Shown piece after piece: positions 34,690 to 43,255 of a stretch of DNA of 64,000 nt. Source of the DNA: Bacteroidota bacterium (GTDB taxonomy: Bacteria > Bacteroidota > Bacteroidia > Bacteroidales > F082); assembly GCA_014382445.1 (NCBI GenBank), contig JACNJS010000034.1, positions 47,812 to 111,811 of the forward strand, read 5' to 3'. The notes under the pieces are model-generated. The model did not search any database. It was not told where the DNA came from and saw nothing but the letters and a program-made list of their open reading frames with translations. Within the stretch, counting starts at the first letter, position 1. The number at the start of each line of letters is the position of its first letter. Both the position numbers and the translations under genes were made by a program.

Positions 34690-35001
34690 ATGTCAACAAA
34701 AACAATTGCCGGAGTTGAAATAAATGTAACCGAAGATGGATACATGAATGATGCATCACAGTGGTCTAAAGAAATTGCCGCTGAAATAGCCAAAGAAGAA
34801 GGAGTTGAACTTACCGATAAGCACTTTGAGCTTATTGATTTCATTAGAAATAAAGTAGCAGCAGGTGAAGGCCTTACTTTAAGAGGAATTGGGAAATCGG
34901 GTGTAGTAAATGCAAAGGAATTTTATCAGTTATTCCCGGGAGCCCCATTAAAAAAAGCAACTAAAATAGCAGGTGTACCTAAACCTACATCTTGTATCTA
35001 A
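34690..35001 (+). CDS. TusE/DsrC-like sulfur carrier (single C-terminal Cys)
   Basis: The 103-residue protein has the DsrC/TusE fold pattern (A-G-V-E-I-N-V-T-E-D-G-Y, D-F-I-R-N-K, Y-Q-L-F-P-G-A-P) and ends G-V-P-K-P-T-S-C-I, with the conserved penultimate Cys (CysA). The second cysteine of true DsrC, ten residues earlier, is Thr here (A-T-K-I-A-G). So it belongs to the TusE-like class, which carries a persulfide on one Cys and does not form the DsrC trisulfide. No dsrAB genes are in the window. Its partner is probably the DsrE-like protein encoded next. Confidence 0.92.
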   Translation: MSTKTIAGVEINVTEDGYMNDASQWSKEIAAEIAKEEGVELTDKHFELIDFIRNKVAAGEGLTLRGIGKSGVVNAKEFYQLFPGAPLKKATKIAGVPKPTSCI

Positions 35002-35018
35002 CCAAAAAAATAAATATC

Positions 35019-35522
35019 ATGGAAAAAGAAGAAAAAGCCCCATTGAAAAAAATATTATTGATTTGCTCGAAAGCAAGTATCGAAGATGTTTACGCAGCCT
35101 TAGTTATGGGTAATGGTGCTGTAATGGAAGGTATTGAAACCAAGTTGTTTTTTACCTTTTTCGGACTGGATGCCATCACCAAAAAAACTATGAACAAACT
35201 GCATACGGCCACAACCGGTAATCCTGGCATGCGAATGCCCGGCGGGTTACCATTCCCAACAATTTTAGGTGCATTACCTGGTGTTGAAGCCGGAGTGTCA
35301 GCTATGATGAGAAAACAAATGGATGACCTCGACATCCCTCCGGTTGACGAATTTCTGGAATTAATTACAGCCGGTGGAGGCGAAATTTATGCGTGTAAAC
35401 TGGCTATGGATATGTTTAAGCTAACCAAGGAAGACCTGCACGAAGAAGTGAAAGCAGTGATTACAGTTGGCGAGCTTTATGAAATGAGTGGTGGTGAGGG
35501 AACACAAATTGTGTTTACATAG
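35019..35522 (+). CDS. DsrE-family sulfurtransferase
   Basis: The frame is open from 34992, but the ATG at 35019 (M-E-K-E-E-K) starts just after the tusE-like stop and is preferred. The 167-residue protein has the DsrE/DsrF fold: K-I-L-L-I-C-S-K-A-S, a long variable loop with G-M-R-M-P-G-G, and the conserved active-site region I-Y-A-C-K-L-A-M-D-M-F. The Cys there is the usual persulfide carrier. With the TusE-like protein it should form a cytoplasmic sulfur relay downstream of the YeeE-like transporters or SQR-like enzyme. Confidence 0.88.
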   Translation: MEKEEKAPLKKILLICSKASIEDVYAALVMGNGAVMEGIETKLFFTFFGLDAITKKTMNKLHTATTGNPGMRMPGGLPFPTILGALPGVEAGVSAMMRKQMDDLDIPPVDEFLELITAGGGEIYACKLAMDMFKLTKEDLHEEVKAVITVGELYEMSGGEGTQIVFT

Positions 35523-35604
35523 TTTTTGCAAGAAAACGCAAATAACTTAGCTTCGCTTATATTAAATATAGTCTACTGTTGTTCATTTCGAAGGAGGTAC
35601 GACT

Positions 35605-35647
35605 GAGAAATCTCCTTATTACGTATTCTTTTCTTAGGAGATTTCTC
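35605..35647. repeat. palindromic intergenic element (GAGAAATCTCCT / AGGAGATTTCTC)
   Basis: Twelve-base perfect inverted repeat, 35605-35616 and 35636-35647, with a 19-base loop. It is preceded by CATTTCGAAGGAG. From memory, this CATTTCG...GAGAAATCTC pattern is a recurring intergenic repeat in Bacteroidota genomes. Confidence 0.7.
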
Positions 35648-35806
35648 GTCGCAACCCCGATGAAATATCCGGATTGCTTCCCTGCCAATGACAACTTATG
35701 CGAACATATTGTATATTAGATAATTATCAAGTACATTTTGAATGTAGAATAGTTAATGAAAAATTATGAGAAAACCATCATCAGATTTAACGGATTTAGC
35801 AGATTA

Positions 35807-35827
35807 GTTTTTCGCAATGCGAAAAAC
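35807..35827. repeat. perfect palindrome GTTTTTCGC-AAT-GCGAAAAAC
   Basis: Nine-base stem with a three-base loop. It is nested in a looser inverted pair (ATCATCAGATTTAACGGATT near 35779 and TTTAATCCGATGAT near 35838). Confidence 0.65.
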
Positions 35828-35960
35828 GAAAATTCGTTTAATCCGATGATAAAACAAAATTCATGATTTTTGAGATTTGGAATTTTTGTTATCACACTAT
35901 GTGCGCCCCTTTTTCCGGGGGAGTTGGATCTCGAAATGACACCACGGCATAATGATATTA

Positions 35961-35990
35961 AAAAACCTTTCAATAATGGAGAGGTTTTTT
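35961..35990 (+). terminator. terminator-like hairpin upstream of tatC
   Basis: AAAACCTTTC and GAGAGGTTTT pair around AATAATG and are followed by T residues. It could end transcripts of the dsrE-like operon in the plus direction. The A-rich 5' arm means it could work in both directions. Confidence 0.55.
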
Positions 35991-36014
35991 TACTTTTGAC
36001 CTTTTAAACAAATA

Positions 36015-36848
36015 ATGGAAGAGGTTAGTACAAAAAAAATCGAGCCAAAAGAAAAAGTAATGACATTTTGGGATCACCTTGATGAATTAAGGTGGCATAT
36101 TATAAGATCACTCATTGCAGTTGTTGTATTAGCAATTGTTGCGTTTGTTAACCGTCATATTATTTTTGATTATATCATACTTGCGCCCAGCAGTTCCGAA
36201 TTTTTTTCAAACAGGGTACTATGCCGGCTTGGAGAGTGGTTATCGGTTAATGCACTTTGCCTAAAGGACATGAAACTGCAAATCATTAACATTAAAATGT
36301 CAGGTCAGTTTCTTACTCATATGTACATTTCAATAGTTGCCGGTTTTATACTGGCGTTTCCGTATGTGCTTTGGGAAATTTGGCGTTTTATTAAACCTGC
36401 CATGAAAGAAACAGAAAAGAAATACTCAAGCGGAGGAGTTTTTATCAGCTCGGTATTATTTATGATGGGCATACTATTTAGTTATTTTCTGATTGTACCA
36501 CTTACTGTTAATTTTTTAGGCACTTACCAGGTTAGCGAAACTGTACACAATCAAATATCCCTTACTTCATATATCAGCACTGTAGTATCGGTTACTTTCG
36601 CTGTGGGATTGGTTTTTGAGCTGCCGATTCTTGTTTACTTTCTTACAAAGGTTGGAATGCTTACTCCTGATTTTATGAAACGAAACAGAAAGTACATGTA
36701 TGTACTAATGCTTATTCTATCGGCGATAATTACTCCCCCCGATATGTTTAGCCAGATACTCGTTGTAATGCCACTTATTGTACTGTACGAATTCAGCATA
36801 GGAGTATCGAACAGGATTTACAAGAAATCGCAGGCTGAATTAATTTAA
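36015..36848 (+). CDS. tatC: Sec-independent protein translocase subunit TatC
   Basis: The 277-residue protein has six hydrophobic helices and TatC motifs: F-W-D-H-L-D-E-L-R-W-H-I near residue 18, the periplasmic F-P-Y-V-L-W-E-I-W-R-F-I-K-P-A-M block, and S-A-I-I-T-P-P-D. TatC is the receptor for twin-arginine signal peptides. In this window the Rieske protein, HybA-like ferredoxin and molybdopterin oxidoreductase all carry such signals. tatA/tatB genes are not nearby. The insert between helix 1 and the conserved loop is longer than in E. coli TatC, a form common in Bacteroidota. Confidence 0.95.
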   Translation: MEEVSTKKIEPKEKVMTFWDHLDELRWHIIRSLIAVVVLAIVAFVNRHIIFDYIILAPSSSEFFSNRVLCRLGEWLSVNALCLKDMKLQIINIKMSGQFLTHMYISIVAGFILAFPYVLWEIWRFIKPAMKETEKKYSSGGVFISSVLFMMGILFSYFLIVPLTVNFLGTYQVSETVHNQISLTSYISTVVSVTFAVGLVFELPILVYFLTKVGMLTPDFMKRNRKYMYVLMLILSAIITPPDMFSQILVVMPLIVLYEFSIGVSNRIYKKSQAELI

Positions 36849-36874
36849 GATGCAAACGCGCCCGAGTTAAAAGC

Positions 36875-37675
36875 TCAAAGCTTGTACCACGAAGGCTCCC
36901 CCGTGACAAAACCCATTGTTAGCTGATAAAACCTTTCCATTGCTTCAACATGTACCCAATGTGAGGCACCTTCTATTGTGATGATTTCGGCATTGGAGAA
37001 ATTATATCGGATTTGGCCGAAGTCTTCAAGTAATATATAATCGGATGCACCGCCTTTTATAAATAATGTTGGTTTTTCGAATTTGGTAATTGTATCAATG
37101 GCATCAAACATTTGATCGAGGTTATTTTCTATGCCATTGAGATAAATCCTCCATTCGAATTCATCTTTCCCTTTACGGTGAAGATTTTTCATAACAAACT
37201 GTCGAATGCGCATTTCAGGGATATGGGCTTCTAACCTGGTTTCTACCTCACTCCTGCTGTTAACGATATTAAAATCAACAGATTTCATGGCATTAATTAT
37301 TTTAATGTGGTGCTCTTGTGGGCCATATGCCTTGAGTGTAATATCAACAACAACAAGCTTTTTAACAAGGTGTGGGTTTTCGAGGGCAAAACGCATTGCT
37401 ACTTTTCCTCCCATCGAATGGCCAATAATTATTGGGTCTTCAATTTCATGATCATCAATAAAATCAAATAGGTCATCAGTAAGTGCCAAATAATTAAATT
37501 TATCACTTTGTGGCGACTGGCCATGATTCCTCTGGTCAACAACAAATACTTCAAAGCCTTCCATGGCAATGCGCCTGGCATAACTAACCCAGTTATCTGA
37601 TATCCCAAACAAACCGTGCAGAATTACTATAGGCTGCTTGCCTGTTTCACCAAATTGTCGAAAGAATAATTGCAT
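36875..37675 (-). CDS. alpha/beta hydrolase (YbfF-like esterase)
   Basis: The 266-residue protein has the alpha/beta-hydrolase start I-V-I-L-H-G-L-F-G, the block V-D-Q-R-N-H-G-Q-S, the nucleophile elbow G-H-S-M-G-G-K-V-A and a late G-A-S-H-W-V-H that supplies the catalytic His. These match the YbfF-type esterases. It is probably a cytoplasmic esterase or thioesterase; substrate unknown. It converges on tatC and is preceded by a 7-bp tandem repeat array. Confidence 0.85.
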   Translation of the reverse strand: MQLFFRQFGETGKQPIVILHGLFGISDNWVSYARRIAMEGFEVFVVDQRNHGQSPQSDKFNYLALTDDLFDFIDDHEIEDPIIIGHSMGGKVAMRFALENPHLVKKLVVVDITLKAYGPQEHHIKIINAMKSVDFNIVNSRSEVETRLEAHIPEMRIRQFVMKNLHRKGKDEFEWRIYLNGIENNLDQMFDAIDTITKFEKPTLFIKGGASDYILLEDFGQIRYNFSNAEIITIEGASHWVHVEAMERFYQLTMGFVTGEPSWYKL

Positions 37676-37724
37676 AGTGCAAAATTAGGAAAATGGGGGA
37701 AGAGTTAGGGGTTATTTGTTAAGT

Positions 37725-37836
37725 GTTATACGTTATATGTTATATGTTATATGTTATATGTTATAGGTTATACGTTATATGTTATACGTTATATGTTATA
37801 TGTTATACGTTATATGTTATAGGTTATATGTTATAC
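37725..37836. repeat. 16 tandem copies of the heptamer GTTATAN
   Basis: Exactly 112 bases divide into 16 units GTTATA followed by T, C or G (nine, five and two copies). Only the seventh base varies. The array lies between two minus-strand genes. Confidence 0.95.
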
Positions 37837-37884
37837 GATTTAAGTTAAAGCAGCAATGTGGTATCCGCTTACAAATGTGCTATT

Positions 37885-38958
37885 TTAATTCCTGTATTCG
37901 ATATGATATTTTTCTAAATCATTTTCCCATTCATTGCTTTCTATAATTCCGATCAGTACCTGATTTACTTTTTTTAGCAGATCATCGTCTGAAGATGCAA
38001 AACTGAAATATTCTTTAAAATATGCACTGGGTATCACCTTTATAACATCATCAAATTTTGTAACCTGTAAATAATAATTCAAAACTGCATCATCGTACAC
38101 AAATGCTGTGATAGATCCTTCATTCAGTGCCACCATTCCTTCTTCCACAGTATTAAAATCGATATAATTAATTTTGTAATGATCAAGAAATTCAGCCGTG
38201 CCGGTTCCCGGAACACTCCCTATATTTATGTTTCTAAGATCATCAACACTACTTATTTCTGATTTAAGATTATGAACCGTAAGGCTGGAAGAGATACTTG
38301 CGGTAAGGCCTGATATAAGGATTACAGCGGTAAACATCCAAATCATGGAAAATATCCTTCCCAAAGGTGTTTTGGGTGCTTTATCTCCATAACCTACTGT
38401 AGTCATTGTTACTGCCGACCACCATATCCCATCGCCTACGCCCTGTATTCCCTTATGAAAATGACTTGAATTGTGTTTGCGTTCCAAAAGCCAGACGATA
38501 AAGCCAAATATCAGAATAATAAGAAAAAGTGATATTACCGCCTTCAGAAATCCAAAAGTGAACATATTTGAAATTACAGACATTATAGCACTGTCTTTTT
38601 TAGCTTTAGTGGCGAATGCAAGGTTTGTAATATAAAAAGGCTGGGAAAAGCTAAATCTTTTTAACCTTGACGCGGTTACCGTTATTGGAGAAATAGCAAT
38701 ATCCACTTCCCCCGTTTCTATAGCAATCAATAATTCCTGAAGCCCGTATTCTTTTACAGAAAAATCTACATTCAGTGAATCGGCAATTTTATTCCAAAGT
38801 TCCAGGCATACTCCTTCGTAATGATTTTGTTTTTGAATAATAAACGGTGGGTTTACCTGAAAGCCTACTTCTAATTTCTTATTTGCAGAATTAACAACTA
38901 AAACCGGAAATAACATCAAAATAATTATTAGTTGCACAAAATAGATTTGAGTTTTCAT
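37885..38958 (-). CDS. bacterial ionotropic glutamate receptor-like potassium channel
   Basis: The 357-residue protein has a signal peptide and a solute-binding domain (family 3) split by an ion-channel module. The first half is L-E-V-G-F-Q-V-N-P-P-F-I and G-E-V-D-I-A-I-S-P-I-T-V-T. Helices and the selectivity filter T-M-T-T-V-G-Y-G-D-K-A-P near residue 180 follow, then the second lobe. This is the GluR0-like layout, with a potassium-channel TVGYGD filter. It should open when an amino acid or similar ligand binds outside. A TATATTTG element at 38999-38992 on the minus strand may be its -7 region. Confidence 0.9.
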   Translation of the reverse strand: MKTQIYFVQLIIILMLFPVLVVNSANKKLEVGFQVNPPFIIQKQNHYEGVCLELWNKIADSLNVDFSVKEYGLQELLIAIETGEVDIAISPITVTASRLKRFSFSQPFYITNLAFATKAKKDSAIMSVISNMFTFGFLKAVISLFLIILIFGFIVWLLERKHNSSHFHKGIQGVGDGIWWSAVTMTTVGYGDKAPKTPLGRIFSMIWMFTAVILISGLTASISSSLTVHNLKSEISSVDDLRNINIGSVPGTGTAEFLDHYKINYIDFNTVEEGMVALNEGSITAFVYDDAVLNYYLQVTKFDDVIKVIPSAYFKEYFSFASSDDDLLKKVNQVLIGIIESNEWENDLEKYHIEYRN

Positions 38959-39070
38959 ATTTATATTATTCGATTTAGCTGTGATTTTTCACAAATATAC
39001 TTATTTCGGTATTCTCACACATTAAATCCCAGCCTTCCTCCACTGTGTTAAAAAAGCAATATTCTTCAAA

Positions 39071-39514
39071 CTAGTTTTCCAACCACCCTCTACTGGCATC
39101 ACTATAACAATCGATATCAGGAATATATGGTTTTATATCCAGCAATGGAGTGCCGTTGATCATATCGGCTCCGTAAAATTCAATAATATTATCCTTAATT
39201 GCCTTTATTCTTACTATTGTAAGTCCTATTCCAGATGGCCGGTGCGGGCTTCTGGTTGCAAAAACCCCTCGTGGTTTGTTATCTCTTGACGGTGTTTGAA
39301 TTAAGTTGTAATCTTTAGATTTGTGAAAATAAAAAATTAAGATTACATGGGAGAATGATTCCAAATCCATTAATCCTACTTTGTATTTTGAATCTAATTC
39401 CACAAAACCTTCCGTTGCCTCCGAAAATCTACCCTGACGCGGAAGCTTGTCGTTAACTGTAAAGGGAGTATGAATTATACCGATTGGAGATATAGTAACA
39501 TTTTTGATATTCAT
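39071..39514 (-). CDS. TrmO-like tRNA (t6A37) methyltransferase
   Basis: The 147-residue protein belongs to the TsaA/TrmO (VirR/YaeB) family: I-G-I-I-H-T-P-F, L-P-R-Q-G-R-F, L-I-F-Y-F-H, and the hallmark P-R-G-V-F-A-T-R-S-P-H-R-P-S-G-I-G-L. E. coli TrmO uses S-adenosylmethionine to methylate threonylcarbamoyl-adenosine at position 37 of tRNA-Thr. The protein here lacks the C-terminal extension of the E. coli enzyme, as do many short homologues, so the exact substrate is less certain. Confidence 0.85.
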   Translation of the reverse strand: MNIKNVTISPIGIIHTPFTVNDKLPRQGRFSEATEGFVELDSKYKVGLMDLESFSHVILIFYFHKSKDYNLIQTPSRDNKPRGVFATRSPHRPSGIGLTIVRIKAIKDNIIEFYGADMINGTPLLDIKPYIPDIDCYSDASRGWLEN

Positions 39515-39627
39515 TATTTTAATAAAAATCGTAAAAACTTGTTAAAATTATAAATATTAATTACTCATTTTTAAGTTTGTACTTCAAAATTGCTACTTTT
39601 ACGTCACAAATCAATAAATATAATGTT

Positions 39628-39984
39628 ATGAAAAGATTAATTATTGCAACATTAAGCGGACTTTTGTTCGGTTTAGTTTGTTATGGTTTTGCCAGTAGCG
39701 GAACCACAGATGTAGGCCTTTGGCTTGCATTAACGATTATTTCAGGTCGAACACTTATGGGATTTGGTATCGGAATCAGCCGTTTTCCTATGAAAAACTG
39801 GGCTATTCATGGTATAGTTATGGGCTTTATTTTTAGCATTCCGGCTGCATTTGGCATAATGATGGGTCCTGAGAATCCGGATTTTTGCCCTATGACACTT
39901 GCAATTGCTACAGTAGTTATGGGTATGATCTACGGATTTCTGACTGAGCTTATAACTTCTATTTTCTTTAAGGCAAAGATGTAG
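39628..39984 (+). CDS. small conserved-looking membrane protein
   Basis: The frame is open from 39577, but the ATG at 39628 (M-K-R-L-I-I-A-T-L-S-G-L-L-F-G) is the natural start. The 118-residue protein has about four hydrophobic helices with small-residue patterns (S-G-R-T-L-M-G-F-G-I-G-I-S; W-A-I-H-G-I-V-M-G-F). I do not recognise the family and assign no function. It stands alone between trmO-like and pdxJ, which are both on the other strand. Confidence 0.72.
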   Translation: MKRLIIATLSGLLFGLVCYGFASSGTTDVGLWLALTIISGRTLMGFGIGISRFPMKNWAIHGIVMGFIFSIPAAFGIMMGPENPDFCPMTLAIATVVMGMIYGFLTELITSIFFKAKM

Positions 39985-40092
39985 TGCTAGTTAATCAGGC
40001 AGTGACTATAACTAAAGGATTTTTCATTTACTGATGTTATTATTTGAAGACTTAACTGCTTGAAGCTAGAAGACCGAAGTCATGAGGCTGTC

Positions 40093-40809
40093 TCATACTT
40101 TTAACTCCCGCAAATACAGCTGGATAGTGTTTTCGAGACCGTAATAAAGCGAATCGCAAATTAATGCGTGCCCGATAGATACTTCATCCAACCACGGTAT
40201 TTTTTTGGCAAAATAATTAAGGTTAACTAAACTAAGGTCATGTCCGGCATTCAAACCAAGGCCCAGTTCTTTAGCCAATTTCGCTGCCTGAATAAAGGGT
40301 GCTATTGCTTCATTAGGATTAACAGGATATTTTAAGGCATAGCTTTCGGTGTATAATTCAATCCTGTCGGTTCCTGTTTTGGCAGCCCCTTCGATAAGTT
40401 TCATGTCGGCGTCGATAAAAATTGATGTGCGGATGCCTGCATTTTTAAACTTGCCAATTACCTCAATAAGGAATTGCTTGTTTTTAATTGTATCCCAACC
40501 ATGATCGGAAGTCAGTTGCGCGGGATCATCTGGCACTAAAGTTACCTGATTAGGTTTATTTTTCAATACCAAATCAACAAATTCGGGAGTAGGATTACCT
40601 TCTATATTGAACTCAGTGGTAACAACTCCTTTAAGCTGCCTTACATCGTTATATCGTATGTGACGTTCATCTGGACGAGGGTGGACAGTTATTCCTTGGG
40701 CTCCAAACTTTTCACAGTCAATTGCAACTTTTGTCAAATCGGGTTGATTTCCTCCTCTCGCATTCCGCAAGGTTGCAATTTTATTAATATTAACACTTAA
40801 TCTTATCAT
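40093..40809 (-). CDS. pdxJ: pyridoxine 5'-phosphate synthase
   Basis: PdxJ condenses 3-amino-2-oxopropyl phosphate with deoxyxylulose phosphate to make pyridoxine phosphate. The 238-residue TIM-barrel protein has the expected blocks: [42 protein letters not shown], and [10 protein letters not shown]. Length is normal. A palindromic intergenic element lies upstream. Confidence 0.95.
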   Translation of the reverse strand: MIRLSVNINKIATLRNARGGNQPDLTKVAIDCEKFGAQGITVHPRPDERHIRYNDVRQLKGVVTTEFNIEGNPTPEFVDLVLKNKPNQVTLVPDDPAQLTSDHGWDTIKNKQFLIEVIGKFKNAGIRTSIFIDADMKLIEGAAKTGTDRIELYTESYALKYPVNPNEAIAPFIQAAKLAKELGLGLNAGHDLSLVNLNYFAKKIPWLDEVSIGHALICDSLYYGLENTIQLYLRELKV

Positions 40810-40876
40810 TGTAGGATTTTGTTACAAAATTAATAAATTGCAGTTCAAAAAATGAGCCCACTCCGAAAAGTGATAT

Positions 40877-40944
40877 GTCGTTATTGCGAGCGGAGCGAAG
40901 CAATCTTTCGGTAATGAAAATCAACAGATTGCTTCGGGCTTTAG
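40877..40944. repeat. palindromic intergenic element (CGAAGCAATCT / AGATTGCTTCG)
   Basis: Eleven-base perfect inverted repeat, 40896-40906 and 40926-40936. It is preceded by GTCGTTATTGCGAGCGGAG. This resembles the widespread TTGCGAG...GAAGCAATCT intergenic repeat I know from other genomes. Confidence 0.7.
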
Positions 40945-40979
40945 TCTTTAAAATTCTATTTTATTATAACTTTTAAGAT

Positions 40980-41432
40980 ATGAGAGCAGTAATTCAAAGA
41001 GTCACTAAGGCATCGGTAACGATTAACAGCCAAGTTAAATCGAGCATAAAAACAGGAATATTAATTTTGTTGGGTATCGGGAACACCGATGACAATTCGG
41101 ACATTATCTGGTTAACAAAAAAAATTGCTCTGCTAAGAATCTTTGATGATAATGAGGGAATAATGAATCTTTCTTTATTAGACATTGGGGGCGAAGCTAT
41201 TGTTATTAGCCAGTTTACGCTACATGCCAAAACAAAAAAGGGAAACAGGCCATCCTATATTAATGCTGCCCGACCTGAAAAAGCCATCCCGTTATATGAA
41301 CTATTTGTTACCGAACTTGAAAAACAATTAGGAAAAATAGTGAAAACAGGAGAATTTGGTGCCATGATGGATATTTCACTAACAAATTCGGGACCTGTAA
41401 CTATAATTATCGATACAAAAAGTAAAGAATAA
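40980..41432 (+). CDS. dtd: D-aminoacyl-tRNA deacylase
   Basis: Dtd removes D-amino acids (and Gly from tRNA-Ala) mis-attached to tRNA. The 150-residue protein has the conserved start M-R-A-V-I-Q-R-V-T-K-A-S-V. The S-Q-F-T-L motif near residue 80 and the N-S-G-P-V-T motif near residue 137 together form the active site and the cross-subunit Gly-cisPro-type loop. Length is as expected. Confidence 0.95.
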   Translation: MRAVIQRVTKASVTINSQVKSSIKTGILILLGIGNTDDNSDIIWLTKKIALLRIFDDNEGIMNLSLLDIGGEAIVISQFTLHAKTKKGNRPSYINAARPEKAIPLYELFVTELEKQLGKIVKTGEFGAMMDISLTNSGPVTIIIDTKSKE

Positions 41433-41448
41433 TGTTAATTAAAGACAG

Positions 41449-42231
41449 CTACTTGCGCCCATTTCTTCTAATTTCTTTTGCCTGATGTGTGAGAAACTCA
41501 TCGATGGCCATTGTCATTGATGGGGCTGATTGAGTAGGTGCAGGTATGTTGAGTTTAAACCCTGCTTCTTTAATCGCTTTTGCCGTTGTAGGACCAAAAG
41601 CTCCTATTAATTTACTATCCTGTTTAAACTCAGGGAAATTATTTTGAAGCGATTTAATGCCGGCAGGACTAAAGAAAATAAACAAATCGTAGTTGGATAT
41701 TTCAACGTGCGATAAGTTACTTGCTACAGTACGATAAATCACTGCGTTTGTATAGTTTATTTTGTTTTCATCCAACAAGGTAAACATAGTTTGTTTATGA
41801 ATATCGGAAGAAGGAACAAGAAATTTTTCTTCGCAATGCTTATTTATTACACTCATCAGGTCCGCAAAATTTTGCTTACCATAAAAAATTTTCCTTTTTC
41901 TGTATTGAACATATTTTTGCAAATAATATGCTGTGGATTCAGAGATACAGAAGTACTTGAGTGAATCGGGTATTTCGTATCGCATTTCTTTAGCCATTCT
42001 GAAAAAATGATCAACAGCATGGCGACTGGTTAAAATTACGGCAGTATGCTCATTAAAAGTTCCCTTTGCCTTTCTAAATTCCTGAGCACTTATACCTTCA
42101 ATGGTAATGAATTTGTGAAAGTCGATGTTCACATTAAATTTCCTGCATAACTCCCCATATGGCGATTTATCCATATCAGCAGGTTCGGGTTGCGAAACCA
42201 ATATGTTTTTTATCTTCAATGTTGCTGTCAT
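41449..42231 (-). CDS. hemD: uroporphyrinogen-III synthase
   Basis: HemD closes and flips ring D of hydroxymethylbilane in heme synthesis. The 260-residue protein shows the weakly conserved HemD pattern: I-L-V-S-Q-P, A-V-I-L-T-S-R-H-A-V-D-H-F-F, L-F-I-F-F-S-P-A-G-I-K-S-L, and I-G-A-F-G-P-T-T-A-K-A-I-K-E-A-G. HemD diverges strongly across bacteria, but this S-R-H-A-V / S-P-A-G / G-P-T-T-A order is what Bacteroidota HemD looks like. It is 47 bp downstream of the DUF4271 gene and likely co-transcribed. Heme demand fits the cytochromes encoded earlier. Confidence 0.85.
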   Translation of the reverse strand: MTATLKIKNILVSQPEPADMDKSPYGELCRKFNVNIDFHKFITIEGISAQEFRKAKGTFNEHTAVILTSRHAVDHFFRMAKEMRYEIPDSLKYFCISESTAYYLQKYVQYRKRKIFYGKQNFADLMSVINKHCEEKFLVPSSDIHKQTMFTLLDENKINYTNAVIYRTVASNLSHVEISNYDLFIFFSPAGIKSLQNNFPEFKQDSKLIGAFGPTTAKAIKEAGFKLNIPAPTQSAPSMTMAIDEFLTHQAKEIRRNGRK

Positions 42232-42278
42232 TTTATTTACTATAAAACCTTTTGCAACAGTTATTTAGCAATATGGTT

Positions 42279-43085
42279 TTATATTTCAGAACCGTTACCT
42301 ATCAATCTTATCAGCACCAAAACCGGTACTATTTCGAGCGTGCAAAGGTATAAAATTATATGTAACACCGAAAATATTGTGCTTGATTTTCCAATAATCA
42401 CTAATTGAACAAGCCTAGTAGCTTGTAAAAAAAATATTGCAGCGATGGCCAGGTAGATAAAAAAACTGCCACCTGAGTACAGTAAAACTAATATAACAGG
42501 CACTAATAGCACGCCGGTTATGAACAAAATGTTTTGGCCAATTACAACCTGGTGCTGCATCAGCTTTTTAGTTTGAAAAATAGTAGCTGCTCCAAAAATA
42601 ATAACACCTCTGTATAGAAATAATCCGCTGATTGTAAGAAAAATAAAACTCACAACCTGGTAATCGGACAATCCCTCTATTTCGATTGCAAAAAATCTTT
42701 TCAAAAAAAGCAATATGAAAATATTGGTTGCAATTATAAAATTTATCCAAAAAAAAACCGTTATCAATGTTCCCGGTACTCTTACTCTACTTTCCCCACC
42801 ACGGAGCAATTGGCTTTTTGATTTCATAAAGAAAATCGACAAAAAACGATCGGGGAAAAAATACCAAATAGCTGAAATAATACTTAGTAATGCCAGCAAT
42901 ACATAAGTAATAATATCAGTGTTTGGATTGTTATAATATAGCAACGGGTTTATTTGAATATTATCGACCTGAAAAATGTTTACCAGGGTTTGCGATACAA
43001 CGCCACTGTCATCAACAACATAGCTAACATTAGCTGAATCACTAACTGCCAATTCATTAAAATCATATTGTAGGCCTGCTAACAT
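42279..43085 (-). CDS. DUF4271 membrane protein
   Basis: The 268-residue protein has about six hydrophobic helices after an N-terminal soluble part. A basic loop follows the first helix (F-M-K-S-K-S-Q-L-L-R-G-G-E-S-R-V). This layout, and its position directly before hemD, matches the DUF4271 family of Bacteroidota. The function is unknown; the recurrent hemD linkage may only reflect conserved gene order. Confidence 0.75.
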   Translation of the reverse strand: MLAGLQYDFNELAVSDSANVSYVVDDSGVVSQTLVNIFQVDNIQINPLLYYNNPNTDIITYVLLALLSIISAIWYFFPDRFLSIFFMKSKSQLLRGGESRVRVPGTLITVFFWINFIIATNIFILLFLKRFFAIEIEGLSDYQVVSFIFLTISGLFLYRGVIIFGAATIFQTKKLMQHQVVIGQNILFITGVLLVPVILVLLYSGGSFFIYLAIAAIFFLQATRLVQLVIIGKSSTIFSVLHIILYLCTLEIVPVLVLIRLIGNGSEI

Positions 43086-43197
43086 TCAAAACAATTTTCA
43101 GAAAAAACTCTTTGGCAAAAGTAAAAATTCGGCCGGACAATAACTTTAGAATTTAGATTAAAATTGAGAAAATAATTTGTGTAATTTCCTGTTAACC

Positions 43198-43230
43198 TTT
43201 TCACAGCAAGTGAATTTATGTTTATATTTG
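43198..43230 (+). promoter_or_regulatory. Bacteroidota-type promoter for adk
   Basis: TATATTTG (43223-43230) matches the -7 element TAnnTTTG, and TTTT at 43198-43201 stands in for the -33 TTTG with 21 bases between. The start codon of adk is 25 bases downstream. Confidence 0.5.
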
Positions 43231-43255
43231 ACGCTTATTTAAACGCAAAATATTT

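Larger units (their letters stand above)
35523..36014. other. intergenic region rich in palindromes
   Basis: No gene is seen in these 492 bases. It contains a long palindrome (35605-35647), a second palindrome (35807-35827), a looser inverted pair around 35779-35856, and a terminator-like hairpin just before tatC. The palindromes look like members of dispersed intergenic repeats. Confidence 0.6.

Noticed and set aside
34690..35001. True DsrC of a dissimilatory sulfite reductase system
   Set aside because: The second DsrC cysteine is replaced by Thr and no dsrAB genes are present, so TusE-like is the better reading.
37725..37836. Possible CRISPR array
   Set aside because: The heptamers are directly adjacent, with no unique spacers; it is a simple tandem repeat.
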